Source: Chryseobacterium piperi
GTDB taxonomy: Bacteria > Bacteroidota > Bacteroidia > Flavobacteriales > Weeksellaceae
Direction: 5' to 3'
NCBI RefSeq assembly: GCF_002285635.2
Contig: NZ_CP023049.2
Coordinates: 1,984,001 to 2,048,000, forward strand
DNA: 64,000 bases
Numbering within the stretch: position 1 is the stretch's first letter; each line of letters opens with the position of its first letter. Shown piece after piece: positions 35,020-46,400 of this stretch. Both the position numbers and the translations under genes were made by a program. The notes beneath the pieces are model-generated. The model was not told the origin of the DNA and ran no database searches. It was given only the letters and a program-made list of their open reading frames with translations.

Positions 35020-38000
35020 TTATTTAAATAATTCATTTATTCTTTTTTCATAGATCTCATTATTAAATTCAGACATAGCCTCCCAATGATTTCCTTTAAT
35101 TTTTTCAATTTCTATGGAACCATTAGTGAATTTCTCCCATTCAAGCATATTATCTGAGCTTTCATTAGACTGGAATAAATAAATATCAGATTTTATTTTC
35201 CCTTTTTGAAAATATTGATTGAAAATAGTATTATTATTAATTATATAATTTTTCAGGTTCTGATCAAAATCAATATTATTTTCTTTTGCATAAGCTTCAA
35301 TTATCTCAAGGTTATTATTCGTATTTTCTTCGATGATATCCTCCTGGTAATGGTTCTTACTAATATAACTCTCTGCAAGAACAAAACTGATATTATCATA
35401 TTTATTTTCGAGAGTTTTCATCATTTCAAAAGCTATACTACCTCCCATTGAATAGCCAAAAATAATTATATGGCTATGGCCCTGATGTCTTTCAATAATT
35501 TCTTTGCAAAACATCTGGCTTGCTTCTTCTATAGATTTGAAAAAAGCATCTCCGTTATTTATCCCGGAATATTCAAATCCATAGCAATTTATATTGGATT
35601 CAACACGTGCTGATAAATTTTTAAAAACACCAGGAATACCTGTTATAGGAGGAATACAATACATTGATGTATTTTTTTTCTCAAAAGAAGTATTGAGATC
35701 AACAAGAAGGCTTTTATTCGGCTTTATAATACTTAATTTTTGAATAGTTGGTGAACTATATATATCACTAAGCTTTATATTGAGATTTTTTAATTTTTTA
35801 ATTTTTGACCAAACAGTCAAAGCGTTTAAGCTATTTCCACCTAACTCAAAGAAATGATCCGTTATTCCAATTTTATTGATTCCCAACACTTCCTGCCAGA
35901 TAAGAACAAGCTGATTTTCTATTTCATTTTCAGGTGCCACGTACTTATTTTTTATCACATCATTTTCAGAAATATCCGGCAATAACTTCCTATCTACTTT
36001 ACCATTTGCATTGAGTGGCAACATTTCTAATTCCACATAAAAACTGGGAACCATATATTCAGGCAATTTACTCTGTAGAAATTCTCTCAGTTCAGTTTTA
36101 CCTATGCTGGCATTGCCAGCATAGGCATAATACACCACTAACACTTTTTCCCCATTGAATTCCTTCGCTTCAGCAAACACCTGTCTGATACTGGAACTAA
36201 ACTGGCGAACATTGGTCTCTATCTCTCCCAATTCTATCCTAAAGCCCCTTATCTTTATTTGAAAGTCATGTCTCCCTAAAAATTCTATATTACCATTGGG
36301 AAGCCATCTGGCCAGATCTCCCGTATCATACATCTTCATTTCGGCGTCGAAAGGATTCCCTACAAACCTCTCCGATGTCAACTCGGGTTTGTTCAAGTAA
36401 CCCCGGCGAGATAAACCGTCCCCGGAAATATATAATTTGCCACCTACTCCAACCGGAACTACTTCTTTATTATCATCTAATATGTAAACCTGGGTGTTGG
36501 AAAGAGGCTTACCTATGGATATTTTACCTCCTGCATATAACAATTGAATAGAAGTCACAGTTACTTCTGTAGGACCATACCCATTATAGAAAGAAAAACT
36601 ATGATTATCAAACCTATTAACTAATTTTTGACTACAAGTATCCCCACCAGAAATAATTCTGTTCAGATGGGTATCATTATCAAGAGTCATCTTATCTAAT
36701 ATAATCGGAACAGTATGAAAATGGGTAACTTGATGCTCTTTTATATACTCCTGAAGACTCTTAGGATCAGTAATGATATTTTTTGATACGACATGAAGTA
36801 CCGCCCCCCTTAACAATGCTAAAAAGATTTGCTCTACAGAAGCATCAAAAGTATAGTTTGCAAATAAAAGTACAGATTCATTATCCTTAAAATCAAATTC
36901 TATTACTTGTCCCCAAATCAGATTTGTTAAATTTTTATTTTCTATCATGACTCCTTTAGGTTCTCCGGTAGTTCCTGAAGTATAAATCACATAGGCCAGA
37001 CTATCCGGTGTGCTGATAATCGGGAGATTTTCTTTTGTATAATCTTTTTCTGATTTTTCTAAGTCTTTCCGATAATTTTCTAAGAAAGCTTCATCAATGG
37101 TAACCTTTGTTTTTGTATCCTTCTCTATATATTCAACTCTTTCCTGTGGATAATTAGGATCTATAGGAACATAGGCCGCTCCAGATTTCAAAATTCCAAA
37201 GATGGAAACAATCATCTTCTCGCTCCGCTCAAGTTTAATCGCTACCAAATCATCTGGTTTTAGTTGATACTTTTGCCTTAGATAATCCCCCAACTGATTT
37301 GCTTGTTCATTAAGCTCTCTGTAAGTAAGCTCTGTGTTCTCAAAAAATACTGCTGCATTCTCAGGTGTCTTATCCACCTGCTCTTCGAACAATTGAGCAA
37401 TTGTCTTGTCACTTGGATAATCCATCTTCTTGTCATTGAATTCTATCAATAACTGGTTACGCTCCGCATTGGTTAGGCAATCAATATCTTCTATGATTAC
37501 TTGTCCTGTAGAATCTTCTATTACATCTGTAATAAGGTTCTCAAAATGAGTAAACATTCTCTGGATTAAGAACTCATCATAAATGTCCGTATTATATTCT
37601 ATGGTTAAATTTAATTTGTCCGTTTCAACAAAAATAAAGCTGATATCAAACTGAGATGTTTTACTGGTCAATTGATAGTCGCTGGCTTTAATATTGGAAA
37701 GTTCCTCATTACCAAAGCTATTTATCTGCCTCTGATTCTGTAAGACTACCATAACATCAAACAAAGCAGACCGACTGGTATCCCTTTTTAAATCCAGTTT
37801 TTCAACTAATTTATCAAACGGATAAATCTGGTGATCATATGCTCCCAACAAAGCCTCTTTCTGTATAGCTAACAAATCTGAAAAGCTATTTTTTTCTCTT
37901 AAACGGGTCCGTATGGCAAGAGTATTCAAGTATAATCCAAGCTGGTTCTCCAAATCAGGATGTTCCCTACCTGCTATAGGAATGCCTATAACCATATCTT

Positions 38001-41000
38001 TCTGATTTGAATATTTATAAAGCAGTGCATTTATTCCTGTCATTAAAAGCATGAATAAAGTGGCATCGTGCGCTTTGGAGAAGGTTTCAAGCTTTTCCAG
38101 AAAACCTTCCTGAAATTGATGAGTAATACTATTTCCATTATACGTTTGAATCAAAGGACGTGAATTAAAACTTGGTAATTCCAGCACCGGCAATTCTCCT
38201 TCAAATTGCTCTAACCAGTAAGCTTCGGCCTTTCGGAACTTTTCTCCTTTTGTCTCTTCTTGCATCCATAGTGTATAGTCTTTATACTGGATATCCAATA
38301 CTGGCAGACTTACTGGAGTACCATCCGTTAACGAATTATAAATATTCACAAATTCTGAAATAGCAATTCTGGACGACCAACCATCTCCAATGATATGATG
38401 CATGGAAAATAAAAGCAAAAATTCATCTTTTTGTACTTTACATAGCAAAACTCTGAAAAGAGGTGCCTGCTCTAAATCGAATGGTCGATTACTTATATTT
38501 TGTACATGCTGAATCGCTGCTTCCTCCTGGTTTTCTGACAAGCTAAAATCTTCAACTTCTACTTTAAAAGATAGATTCTCTTTAGGAAGTATATACTGAT
38601 GAATTTCACCATCTTCATTAGATTCAAAATAGGTTCTTAATATCTCATGACGACCTATCAGCAATTTGAAGGATTCTTCAAATATATCAATCTCTATATT
38701 TCCTTTAAGTTTAATGACGGATGACATATTATAAGCCAATGAGCCCCCATCCAATTGACTCAGTATCCATAACCGGCTCTGTGAAGTAGTGAGCGGATAC
38801 GAGGTAGCCTCTGGCGATTGAGGAATAGGAGTATATTCATTTTCGAACATCTTTTTTATCAGACCTTCTATTGTTGGATTCGTAAAAAATATTCTAAAAG
38901 AAATGGTTTTCCCCAATTGCCTGTTGATCCTGTTAATGACCTGATCCACCATTAAACTATGACCACCTAATTCAAAGAAATTATCTGTGATTCCTACCTT
39001 AGAAAGCGCCAGCACCTCTTGCCATATTTCTACGAGCAGTATTTCAGTTTTTGAAACAGGTGCCTTATACAATCCGAAACCTACCGATTCATAGCTGGGA
39101 GCCGGGAGTTGCTTACGATCTATCTTTCCATTGGTATTGAGTGGCAAATGAGGCATTACTACTACAAAGCGCGGAATCATATAAGCAGGCAGCACCGTTT
39201 GGAGGTAATCTTTAATCTCTTCCGATGACAATTCTCCGGAGAAGGTAGCTTTTTTGTCAACATAAGCTGCCAGGAAAATCAGACCCGATTCATCGGGTAA
39301 ATCAACAACAATAGCATTGTTTACACCAGGAATATTAAGTAATTGATTTTCAATATCTCCAAGCTCCACCCGATGTCCACGAACTTTTACCTGGTGATCT
39401 TTCCTTCCCATAAATTCCAAGCTGCCGCAAGAAAGATATCTCCCTAAGTCTCCGGTTTTATACAACTTTTCATACGGACTATTATGAAGCGGATTTTTAA
39501 AAAAAGATGCTTTTGTTTTTTCTTCATCTTTAAAATATCCACGTCCTACTGAAAAGCCTGCAATATAAATATCACCTATTACACCAATAGGACAAGGAAG
39601 CATATTTTCATCTAATACATATATATTAAAGTTAGGAAAAGGTCTCTGCATCACCGGTACAGTCATACTATCTGGCTGGCTTGTCATTACAAAATGAGAA
39701 GTGTCATCAGAAACTTCTGTTGCTCCATAGGTATTGCTGATTTTTTTGCCGGGAAATATTTTAAACCACCTTCTTACCATATCATTTTTTAAGGTTTCGG
39801 CGTTCAAAACAACATGATCCATCTTGCTCCAGACTGCAGCATATTCTTCCAGCTCCAGAATATTCAGCAACTCCAGGAAATAAGAGGGTACCAATTCCAA
39901 TATGGTGACCTGATCTTCTTCTATGCGATGGATGAAGTTTTTTATATTGTATACCAGATCATCATCATACATTACGGTCTTACCCCCTTCTGCTAATGCG
40001 GCAAACATTTGCCAGATTGATATATCAAATCCTTGTGATGCATTCTGGACGACTACAGAGCTTTCATCTATATTCAGGACATCAATTTTACCAAAGATAT
40101 GATTGAGCATTCCTTTATGCTCTATCATTACGCCTTTAGGTTTGCCTGTGGAACCGGAAGTATAAATAATATATGCAAGCTGATTATGATCTATATCTAT
40201 ACCAGGGTTTTCAGTAGTCTGAGTGTCAATTGCGTCTTTAGAACGATCTAAGTCAATTACCTGATAGGATGAGAATACAGTTTTAAGCTGAGCACGATTT
40301 AGGAGCTCTGTCTGGCTGATAATCAAAACCGGCGAAGCACTTTCTAAAATATCAATGATACGTTCATCAGGATAAATTGGATCGACAGGAATATAGCAAG
40401 CTCCATTTTTCCAGATAGCCAATACGCTCATCAAAAAAAGATCTGACCTATCCATAAAAATAAGAACCCGATCTTCTTTATTTAGCTTTGTAACGCTTTG
40501 CATAAATGCAGCAATTTGGTTGACTCTGTTATTAAGCTGTGAATAGGACCAGCAAGCATTTTTAAATTGTACTGCAATATGGTCAGTTCTCTGTAATGCA
40601 TTGAACTCAACCATCTTAGTTATTGAATACTCGGTAGAACGTCCCTGAGATGTAGTGTTGAACTCTTCCAATAGAAGATATCTCTGATCCGGATCCAAGC
40701 TATTAATTTCACCGATTTTTACATCAGGATTTTCAATCACCTGTTTTAAAACATGGATAAAGGATTGCAGAAAGTTTTTCAGGACGTTTTGATTATAAGC
40801 TGATGAGGAATCTGTTATTAATTTTAATTGATGATTTTCAGGTATTATTGCAAGCATCCATTCATAGGGGGTGAATTCCTGAGGTGGCCTCCCCATATTT
40901 TCGATATGAAACACAACACTTTGTAAATGTGAAAACTGTGAGGAGTCTTCAATACAATCAACCGGGTATAAAGATGCCTCAGCCACTTCTTTCCGAACCC

Positions 41001-41376
41001 GTAAAAAGAGCTCTTTAAAGGTTTCAGATGTATCGCACTGAATAGGGTAAAATACTACACCACTATTGAAATTCAATTGTTTAAATCCTCCATGGCAGAC
41101 AGGAATAGGCTGTATTGTACCGTATTTATTAAATGAAATATGTAAAGCCGTAAGAAAGTACACATAGCTCAACACCGGGTTATTATCACAAAGTTCCAAT
41201 ACTTTATCATATACTGTTTGTGGAAGATCAAGACAAATTTCATGATCGGTCTGTGGATTTTCAACAACCTCTTTTATAAAAAATGAGTCTGGAAGCCTGC
41301 CTATTAATTCTTCTTTCAATTTTACCTTCCAAAACTGATGTGTTAACTTTGATTTTATACTTTTTTCAAGTTCCAT
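35020..41376 (-). CDS. NRPS, partial C-A-T-C-A-T-TE, terminating synthetase
   Basis: A 2118-residue synthetase. Residues 1-235 resemble only the C-terminal half of a condensation domain (no HHxxxDG). Then A1 (YTSGSTGKPKG near 405), T1 (LGGHSLMV near 803), a full C (HHIIGDGWS near 993), A2 (YTSGTTGEPKG near 1467), T2 (LGGNSLN near 1845) and a TE (GYSMGG near 1973, His in GNHWEAM). Pocket codes read by eye are DIWEVNTDDK (A1) and DAEHIGGVTK (A2, weakly like the BacB Lys code). Both have acidic residues that suit a cationic side chain. The only TE among the NRPS proteins here is on this one, so it should release the product. The A2 motif GLSRRGYL has one extra Arg. Confidence 0.93.
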   Translation of the reverse strand: MELEKSIKSKLTHQFWKVKLKEELIGRLPDSFFIKEVVENPQTDHEICLDLPQTVYDKVLELCDNNPVLSYVYFLTALHISFNKYGTIQPIPVCHGGFKQLNFNSGVVFYPIQCDTSETFKELFLRVRKEVAEASLYPVDCIEDSSQFSHLQSVVFHIENMGRPPQEFTPYEWMLAIIPENHQLKLITDSSSAYNQNVLKNFLQSFIHVLKQVIENPDVKIGEINSLDPDQRYLLLEEFNTTSQGRSTEYSITKMVEFNALQRTDHIAVQFKNACWSYSQLNNRVNQIAAFMQSVTKLNKEDRVLIFMDRSDLFLMSVLAIWKNGACYIPVDPIYPDERIIDILESASPVLIISQTELLNRAQLKTVFSSYQVIDLDRSKDAIDTQTTENPGIDIDHNQLAYIIYTSGSTGKPKGVMIEHKGMLNHIFGKIDVLNIDESSVVVQNASQGFDISIWQMFAALAEGGKTVMYDDDLVYNIKNFIHRIEEDQVTILELVPSYFLELLNILELEEYAAVWSKMDHVVLNAETLKNDMVRRWFKIFPGKKISNTYGATEVSDDTSHFVMTSQPDSMTVPVMQRPFPNFNIYVLDENMLPCPIGVIGDIYIAGFSVGRGYFKDEEKTKASFFKNPLHNSPYEKLYKTGDLGRYLSCGSLEFMGRKDHQVKVRGHRVELGDIENQLLNIPGVNNAIVVDLPDESGLIFLAAYVDKKATFSGELSSEEIKDYLQTVLPAYMIPRFVVVMPHLPLNTNGKIDRKQLPAPSYESVGFGLYKAPVSKTEILLVEIWQEVLALSKVGITDNFFELGGHSLMVDQVINRINRQLGKTISFRIFFTNPTIEGLIKKMFENEYTPIPQSPEATSYPLTTSQSRLWILSQLDGGSLAYNMSSVIKLKGNIEIDIFEESFKLLIGRHEILRTYFESNEDGEIHQYILPKENLSFKVEVEDFSLSENQEEAAIQHVQNISNRPFDLEQAPLFRVLLCKVQKDEFLLLFSMHHIIGDGWSSRIAISEFVNIYNSLTDGTPVSLPVLDIQYKDYTLWMQEETKGEKFRKAEAYWLEQFEGELPVLELPSFNSRPLIQTYNGNSITHQFQEGFLEKLETFSKAHDATLFMLLMTGINALLYKYSNQKDMVIGIPIAGREHPDLENQLGLYLNTLAIRTRLREKNSFSDLLAIQKEALLGAYDHQIYPFDKLVEKLDLKRDTSRSALFDVMVVLQNQRQINSFGNEELSNIKASDYQLTSKTSQFDISFIFVETDKLNLTIEYNTDIYDEFLIQRMFTHFENLITDVIEDSTGQVIIEDIDCLTNAERNQLLIEFNDKKMDYPSDKTIAQLFEEQVDKTPENAAVFFENTELTYRELNEQANQLGDYLRQKYQLKPDDLVAIKLERSEKMIVSIFGILKSGAAYVPIDPNYPQERVEYIEKDTKTKVTIDEAFLENYRKDLEKSEKDYTKENLPIISTPDSLAYVIYTSGTTGEPKGVMIENKNLTNLIWGQVIEFDFKDNESVLLFANYTFDASVEQIFLALLRGAVLHVVSKNIITDPKSLQEYIKEHQVTHFHTVPIILDKMTLDNDTHLNRIISGGDTCSQKLVNRFDNHSFSFYNGYGPTEVTVTSIQLLYAGGKISIGKPLSNTQVYILDDNKEVVPVGVGGKLYISGDGLSRRGYLNKPELTSERFVGNPFDAEMKMYDTGDLARWLPNGNIEFLGRHDFQIKIRGFRIELGEIETNVRQFSSSIRQVFAEAKEFNGEKVLVVYYAYAGNASIGKTELREFLQSKLPEYMVPSFYVELEMLPLNANGKVDRKLLPDISENDVIKNKYVAPENEIENQLVLIWQEVLGINKIGITDHFFELGGNSLNALTVWSKIKKLKNLNIKLSDIYSSPTIQKLSIIKPNKSLLVDLNTSFEKKNTSMYCIPPITGIPGVFKNLSARVESNINCYGFEYSGINNGDAFFKSIEEASQMFCKEIIERHQGHSHIIIFGYSMGGSIAFEMMKTLENKYDNISFVLAESYISKNHYQEDIIEENTNNNLEIIEAYAKENNIDFDQNLKNYIINNNTIFNQYFQKGKIKSDIYLFQSNESSDNMLEWEKFTNGSIEIEKIKGNHWEAMSEFNNEIYEKRINELFK

Positions 41377-41434
41377 TTACTTATATATATTAAATTGTGT
41401 TTACAATAGATTAGATGATTTGGAAATATATTTC

Positions 41435-42817
41435 CTATATTTTTATACTAGCAGTTTCTTTGGTATTCTTTGTTTGAAGATTTCTACTTACTTCTTCTAT
41501 ACTTTCATCTATTGCCTGAACAATTATTTCTATCTGTTCCTCATTTATTATTAAAGGTGGTGATATGGTAATATGATCTCCCGAAGTACCATCATAGGAT
41601 CCTTTTCCTAGATAGACAACCACTCCTTTTTCAAATACCTTATCAACGATTTTCCTGCTTATATTTAATTCTTTTGCAAAAGGTAGTTTTGTTTCTCTGT
41701 CAGCCACAAACTCTACTCCCAGGTAAAGTCCCATCCCTCTGACATCCCCAACCATATCATGACGATAAATCCTTTGTAATTTCTCAAGGAAAACTTCCCC
41801 CATTTTCAAACTGTTTTCGACTACTTTATTTTCCTTCATATAGTCTATTACAAAACTTCCTATAGCCGCTCCCACAGGATTACAGGCAAATGAATGGCCT
41901 CCGAGAAAAGGGATTTTCTTTTCTTCAAATATGGCAGTCACTTTCTGATGGGCAATGACTGCTGAGAGTGGAAAATAGCCTCCACTGATTCCTTTTCCTG
42001 CAGCTATTATATCGGGGGTAACACCGAATCTTTCCATTCCGAAATTGGCTCCAATTCGTCCAAATCCGGTCAAAATTTCATCGGCAATAAATAGTATTCC
42101 ATATTTGTCACATACTCTTCTAACTTCTTTAAAATATCCTTCAGACGGTCCTACCCCACCTAAGGCAGCTGCTACCATTGGCTCTGCTATAAAAGCTGCG
42201 ACGGACTCCGGGCCTGTTTCCAGTAAACATTTTTCTAATTCTCCGGCACTTATGACTGCATATTCTTCTTCTGACATCCCATCAGGTCTTCGATAAGAGT
42301 ATGAAGGCGGAATATGAGGAAAATTGTTCATCCATTTATCATACACTGCACGTCTTAAAGCCATTCCACCAACATCTAGGGTAAAGACTGAATTTCCATG
42401 ATATGTTCCCCATCTGGATATTATTTTATATCGGTGGCCTTCTCCTCTTAATTGGTGATATTGTAAAGCCAACTTTAAAGATTGTTCTACAGCTTCTGTT
42501 CCGCTTGTAGCTGTCCAGGCACGATTAAATCCTTCAGGGGCAAAATCTATCAGTCTCGCTAAGTATCCTTCTACTTGTTCTGAAGTAAATGTATGAGTAG
42601 GAATTAATGCAACAGCATCCATCTGCTCTTTAACCACATCTGAAATACCTGGTATACTGTGCCCTAAGTTTGAAACTGCTGCAGTACCAGATGTTGCATC
42701 AATATATTTTTTCCCATTTTTGTCAATAAGATAAATTCCTTCTGCGTGAGTAATAGAAGGATATGCCCTATCATAGTCTGGGCAAACTAGCATTGAATGA
42801 ATTAGGTTATTTATCAT
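41435..42817 (-). CDS. Class III PLP-dependent aminotransferase
   Basis: A 460-residue aminotransferase of the ornithine/GABA/diaminobutyrate type. Signatures: TSGTEAVEQSLKLAL, the Asp of ADEILTGFGR, and the PLP-binding Lys in AAGKGISGGYFPLSAV. It moves an amino group between a terminal amine or beta position and a 2-oxo acid. Embedded between NRPS genes, it probably supplies an unusual building block such as a diamino acid, which would fit the acidic pockets of the terminating NRPS (inference). No ectoine-type or lysine-decarboxylase partner gene is next to it. Confidence 0.85.
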   Translation of the reverse strand: MINNLIHSMLVCPDYDRAYPSITHAEGIYLIDKNGKKYIDATSGTAAVSNLGHSIPGISDVVKEQMDAVALIPTHTFTSEQVEGYLARLIDFAPEGFNRAWTATSGTEAVEQSLKLALQYHQLRGEGHRYKIISRWGTYHGNSVFTLDVGGMALRRAVYDKWMNNFPHIPPSYSYRRPDGMSEEEYAVISAGELEKCLLETGPESVAAFIAEPMVAAALGGVGPSEGYFKEVRRVCDKYGILFIADEILTGFGRIGANFGMERFGVTPDIIAAGKGISGGYFPLSAVIAHQKVTAIFEEKKIPFLGGHSFACNPVGAAIGSFVIDYMKENKVVENSLKMGEVFLEKLQRIYRHDMVGDVRGMGLYLGVEFVADRETKLPFAKELNISRKIVDKVFEKGVVVYLGKGSYDGTSGDHITISPPLIINEEQIEIIVQAIDESIEEVSRNLQTKNTKETASIKI

Positions 42818-42895
42818 AATTTATTTATAGTTTATGTTTATTGTTATTTTTCCAGATATGAGGATAATTTATTACCATCATATCTAATTAATTTA

Positions 42896-43459
42896 TTAAG
42901 GTTTACTATTAAAAAAATAGTCTTCTTCAAGAATTGCATATTCATAATTATCACTCCAACCGTTTCGTAAGGGAAGTAGTTTTCTTCGATGTGCCTCCCT
43001 AATCATCCCTGCTTTTTCCATCACTTTATAAGATCCGATATTATCAACAGCACAGCCTGCTTCAATTCGATGTAATTTTAAGTCTTCAAAACCGAACTTA
43101 ATAATGCTCCCTAGAGCTTCAGTTCCATAGCCATGCCCCCAAACTTCGGGACTGAGTTTAAACCAAACTTCAGCATTTTTATAGTTTACTTTGATAATAT
43201 CTAAACCAATAATTCCTACAAATGCGCATGTCTCAGTAATTTCAATTAAAAAAGTAAATTTTTTCCTATCACTTCCTTGTTCAATCTGCTGATTCCAATC
43301 ATGAACTAACCTTCTGGTATCGGCTTCATTTTCAGAATAGGTGGTTGGGTTAAATTCTGAGGTTTCAGGTCTTATCAGCATTTTATGCAGATCAGAAATA
43401 TCGGATTCTTTAAATCCGCGTAGGGTAAGCCTTTCAAGTTGTAGTACAATATCATTCAT
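42896..43459 (-). CDS. GNAT acetyltransferase, RimJ/RimL type
   Basis: A 187-residue N-acyltransferase. Acetyl-CoA binding is suggested by WGHGYGTEALGSIIKFGFEDL, with the RimL-type phrases RLTLRGFKESDISDLHKM at the N-terminus and VDNIGSYKVMEKAGM near the end. The longer frame starts at a TTG directly before this ATG. It lies 21 bases after the A-T-C NRPS gene. It could acetylate an amine of the peptide or intermediate, serving either as tailoring or as self-resistance by capping; the sequence does not decide. Confidence 0.83.
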   Translation of the reverse strand: MNDIVLQLERLTLRGFKESDISDLHKMLIRPETSEFNPTTYSENEADTRRLVHDWNQQIEQGSDRKKFTFLIEITETCAFVGIIGLDIIKVNYKNAEVWFKLSPEVWGHGYGTEALGSIIKFGFEDLKLHRIEAGCAVDNIGSYKVMEKAGMIREAHRRKLLPLRNGWSDNYEYAILEEDYFFNSKP

Positions 43460-43480
43460 CAATTTATTTTTATTTATTTT

Positions 43481-46400
43481 TTAAAACTTTAACTCGGAAT
43501 TCAACAACTCTGTAATATCAGTGTTTTCTTCAATAGTAGGGCGTAAATCGAGCTTTTCCAGGGAAACATCTGGGTTTTCACAGGCATAAGACATGAGCTT
43601 TTTGAATTTCATTATTAATAATTCAATGGTAGAAAGATCATAAAGTTCGGTACTGTATTCAATAGCCCACTGGAGCTTATTATCAACTTCTGCAAAGCTA
43701 AATGTCAGATCATTTTTTGATGTTTTCCCACTGCTTGGATAATCTTTAATGGTAGTATTCTTCAATTCGAATTGCCCGGTTGGAGCATTTTGAAAAACTA
43801 GCATACATTGAAATAACGGTGCATATTGGATATTTCGCTTAATCATCAAATGATTCACAATAGTATCAAAAGGTACTTCCTGATTCGCCAATGCTTCCAC
43901 CGCCAGGGTTTTTACCATTTCAATTATGGCAGTTATTGTTGATTCCGGTTGGATTTTGGCACGTACGGCAACGGTATTCAGGAAAAATCCTATGATTGGC
44001 TCCAATTCTTTTCTGCTACGCCCGGCTACAGGAGAACCAATCACTAAATCACTCTGTCCGCTGTCTTTATTCAAAAGTATAAAATACAGAGACAGTAATA
44101 ACGTATATAAGGTTGTCCCTTTATTTTTTGCAAGGAGAATAAGGTCTTCTGATAGTTCTGGATCAATATCTACATAGATTGAATTTCCTGTTTTTAAAGG
44201 AACTTTCGGACGCTGCCAATCATGTTGAAAGGTGCTTTGTAGTGGGGAATCCTTTAACTGATTTTCCCAATATTTCATAGATTTTTTAAAACGTATACTA
44301 TCCATATCATCATATTGCCATTCAGAAAAATCTTTATACTGGAGTGATAATGTCCCTGCATCAAAATTCGGATTTTGGAGCAATGATGAATAAGCCCGTG
44401 TCAATTCATTTGCAAATAATCCCAATGACCAGTAGTCACCGATAATGTGATGCATCGAAAATGACAGTACATATTTCCCCATCTTGTCGTCGATCAGCAA
44501 AATACTGAATAGCGGGCCATTTTCGAAGTCAAATAATTTTAGTTCTTGTGACTGCAATAAAGGTTCAATATCATTCTGATTATTATCTTCCGCATCAATA
44601 GTATACTGCTGAAAATTAAATGTGAACTGATCAAATGGAATAATTTTTTGTCGGGGTATTCCTTCCTCATTGCGGATAAATACTGTACGAAGACCTTCTT
44701 GTTTCTTTACTACACTTAGTAACGCAGTTTTCAAGAGTTCAACATTCAATTCTCCTTCTATTACAAATGTCCTAACAATATTATACGGAATTCTTCCTTC
44801 TTCCATCTGATGTTGCAGCCAAACTCTCTGCTGCCCAAATGACAATGGATAATCCTCTTTTTCCTTTACCGGTTTAATACTTTCATCCTGCTCTTCATGG
44901 CTGGAATTATTGCGTTGTACAGTAATCTGTTCGCCTAATTTACGTATGCTGTTATATTGAAAAATATCCCTTATGTTAAGTAAAATCTGATATTCTTTAT
45001 AAATTCTGGAAATCAACTGAATAGCCTTTAAGGATGATCCTCCAATAGAGAAAAAAGAATCTTCCATCCCGAACTTGTCTTTTGAAAGAAGCTCCGACCA
45101 AACCTGTTTCAAAAAGGTCTCATTTTCTGTTTCCGGAATACTCATATTTTTTGATAATGAGCCGGTTTTAACTAATAAATGCGCCAATTGTTTTCTGTCA
45201 ATTTTTCCGTTTTGAGTCAATGGAAATTTTTCCAGATGAACAAAATCAACAGGAATTTGATTTGGGTTTAATAAATCGATCAATAACAAATGAAAATCAT
45301 GAGTCATTTCTTCCTGAGTACTTGTATAATAAGCTACAAGCTCTTTTTCAAAGTTATTATTTTCGCGGGCAATCACCACAGTTTCTTTAATATTATCCAA
45401 TGATAGTATAGCTTTTTCAATTGCTTTCGGTTCGATAAGGACTCCATTAATTTTTAGCCTTTCATCCTTTCGGCCTTCAATATGCAAATTAAAATCTGCA
45501 TCGAACTTACCTTTATCTCCTGTATAATAAATAATATCCTCGGTATCTGACAATAAAGGATTCTGTACAAATACGGAATAACTGGCTTCTGGATTATTAT
45601 AATATCCTAAGCTTTTATGCGCTGTTTTAATATAAATGTCACCTTCTTCTCCGATTTTACATATTCTATTATCCTTTATAACAGCAATTTTACAGCCTTC
45701 AATAGGTTTTCCAACAGAAATAGCTGTCACTCCGCCCGTGGGCACAATACCAATTCTATAGAAGGATTTAATCAGTGTAGTTTCTGTCGTACCATATAGA
45801 TTTACCAATGTACAATCTTTCACATACTTTCTCCAGGCCAAAACATCTTTGTTATACAAAGGCTCTCCTGCTAAAAGAACAAATTTAAGTTGTGTCAGTT
45901 CATCCATTCCATCAGTAAATTCGCTATATATTAATCTAAACATGGTAGGAACACAATGAATCAGGGTAATTTCATTCTTAATAATCCATTCTATCAGTAA
46001 GGCAGGATTATGACGAACTTTATTCGATGGTATTACCAAGGTGGCTCCTGTACAAAGAGGCACCAAAATATCCCTTAAGGAAGCATCAAAGGTAGGTGAC
46101 GTAAGCTGACTAACACGAAAATCTTCATGAATGCCAAACTCTTTTATTTCCCAATTGATAAAATGATTTAATGAGGAACGACTTCCTAGCACGCCTTTGG
46201 GCTCTCCTGTAGTACCTGAAGTATAGAAAAGATATGCCTCATCACATGCCTCCGGAAATGGCTTCCCGGTTTCAATCTCTTTCAGCACTGGATTACAGTT
46301 TCCTGGTTGATAACTAATGATCTTACTTTCTAATAAATCAACTGCTATTAATAAGTCTATCTCAATACCATTTACTTTTACAAGCTTTTGTACTTTTTCA

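Noticed and set aside
35020..35760. A fatty acid-type or macrolactone-specific assignment for the TE domain
   Set aside because: The sequence does not show whether it cyclises or hydrolyses; no call was made.
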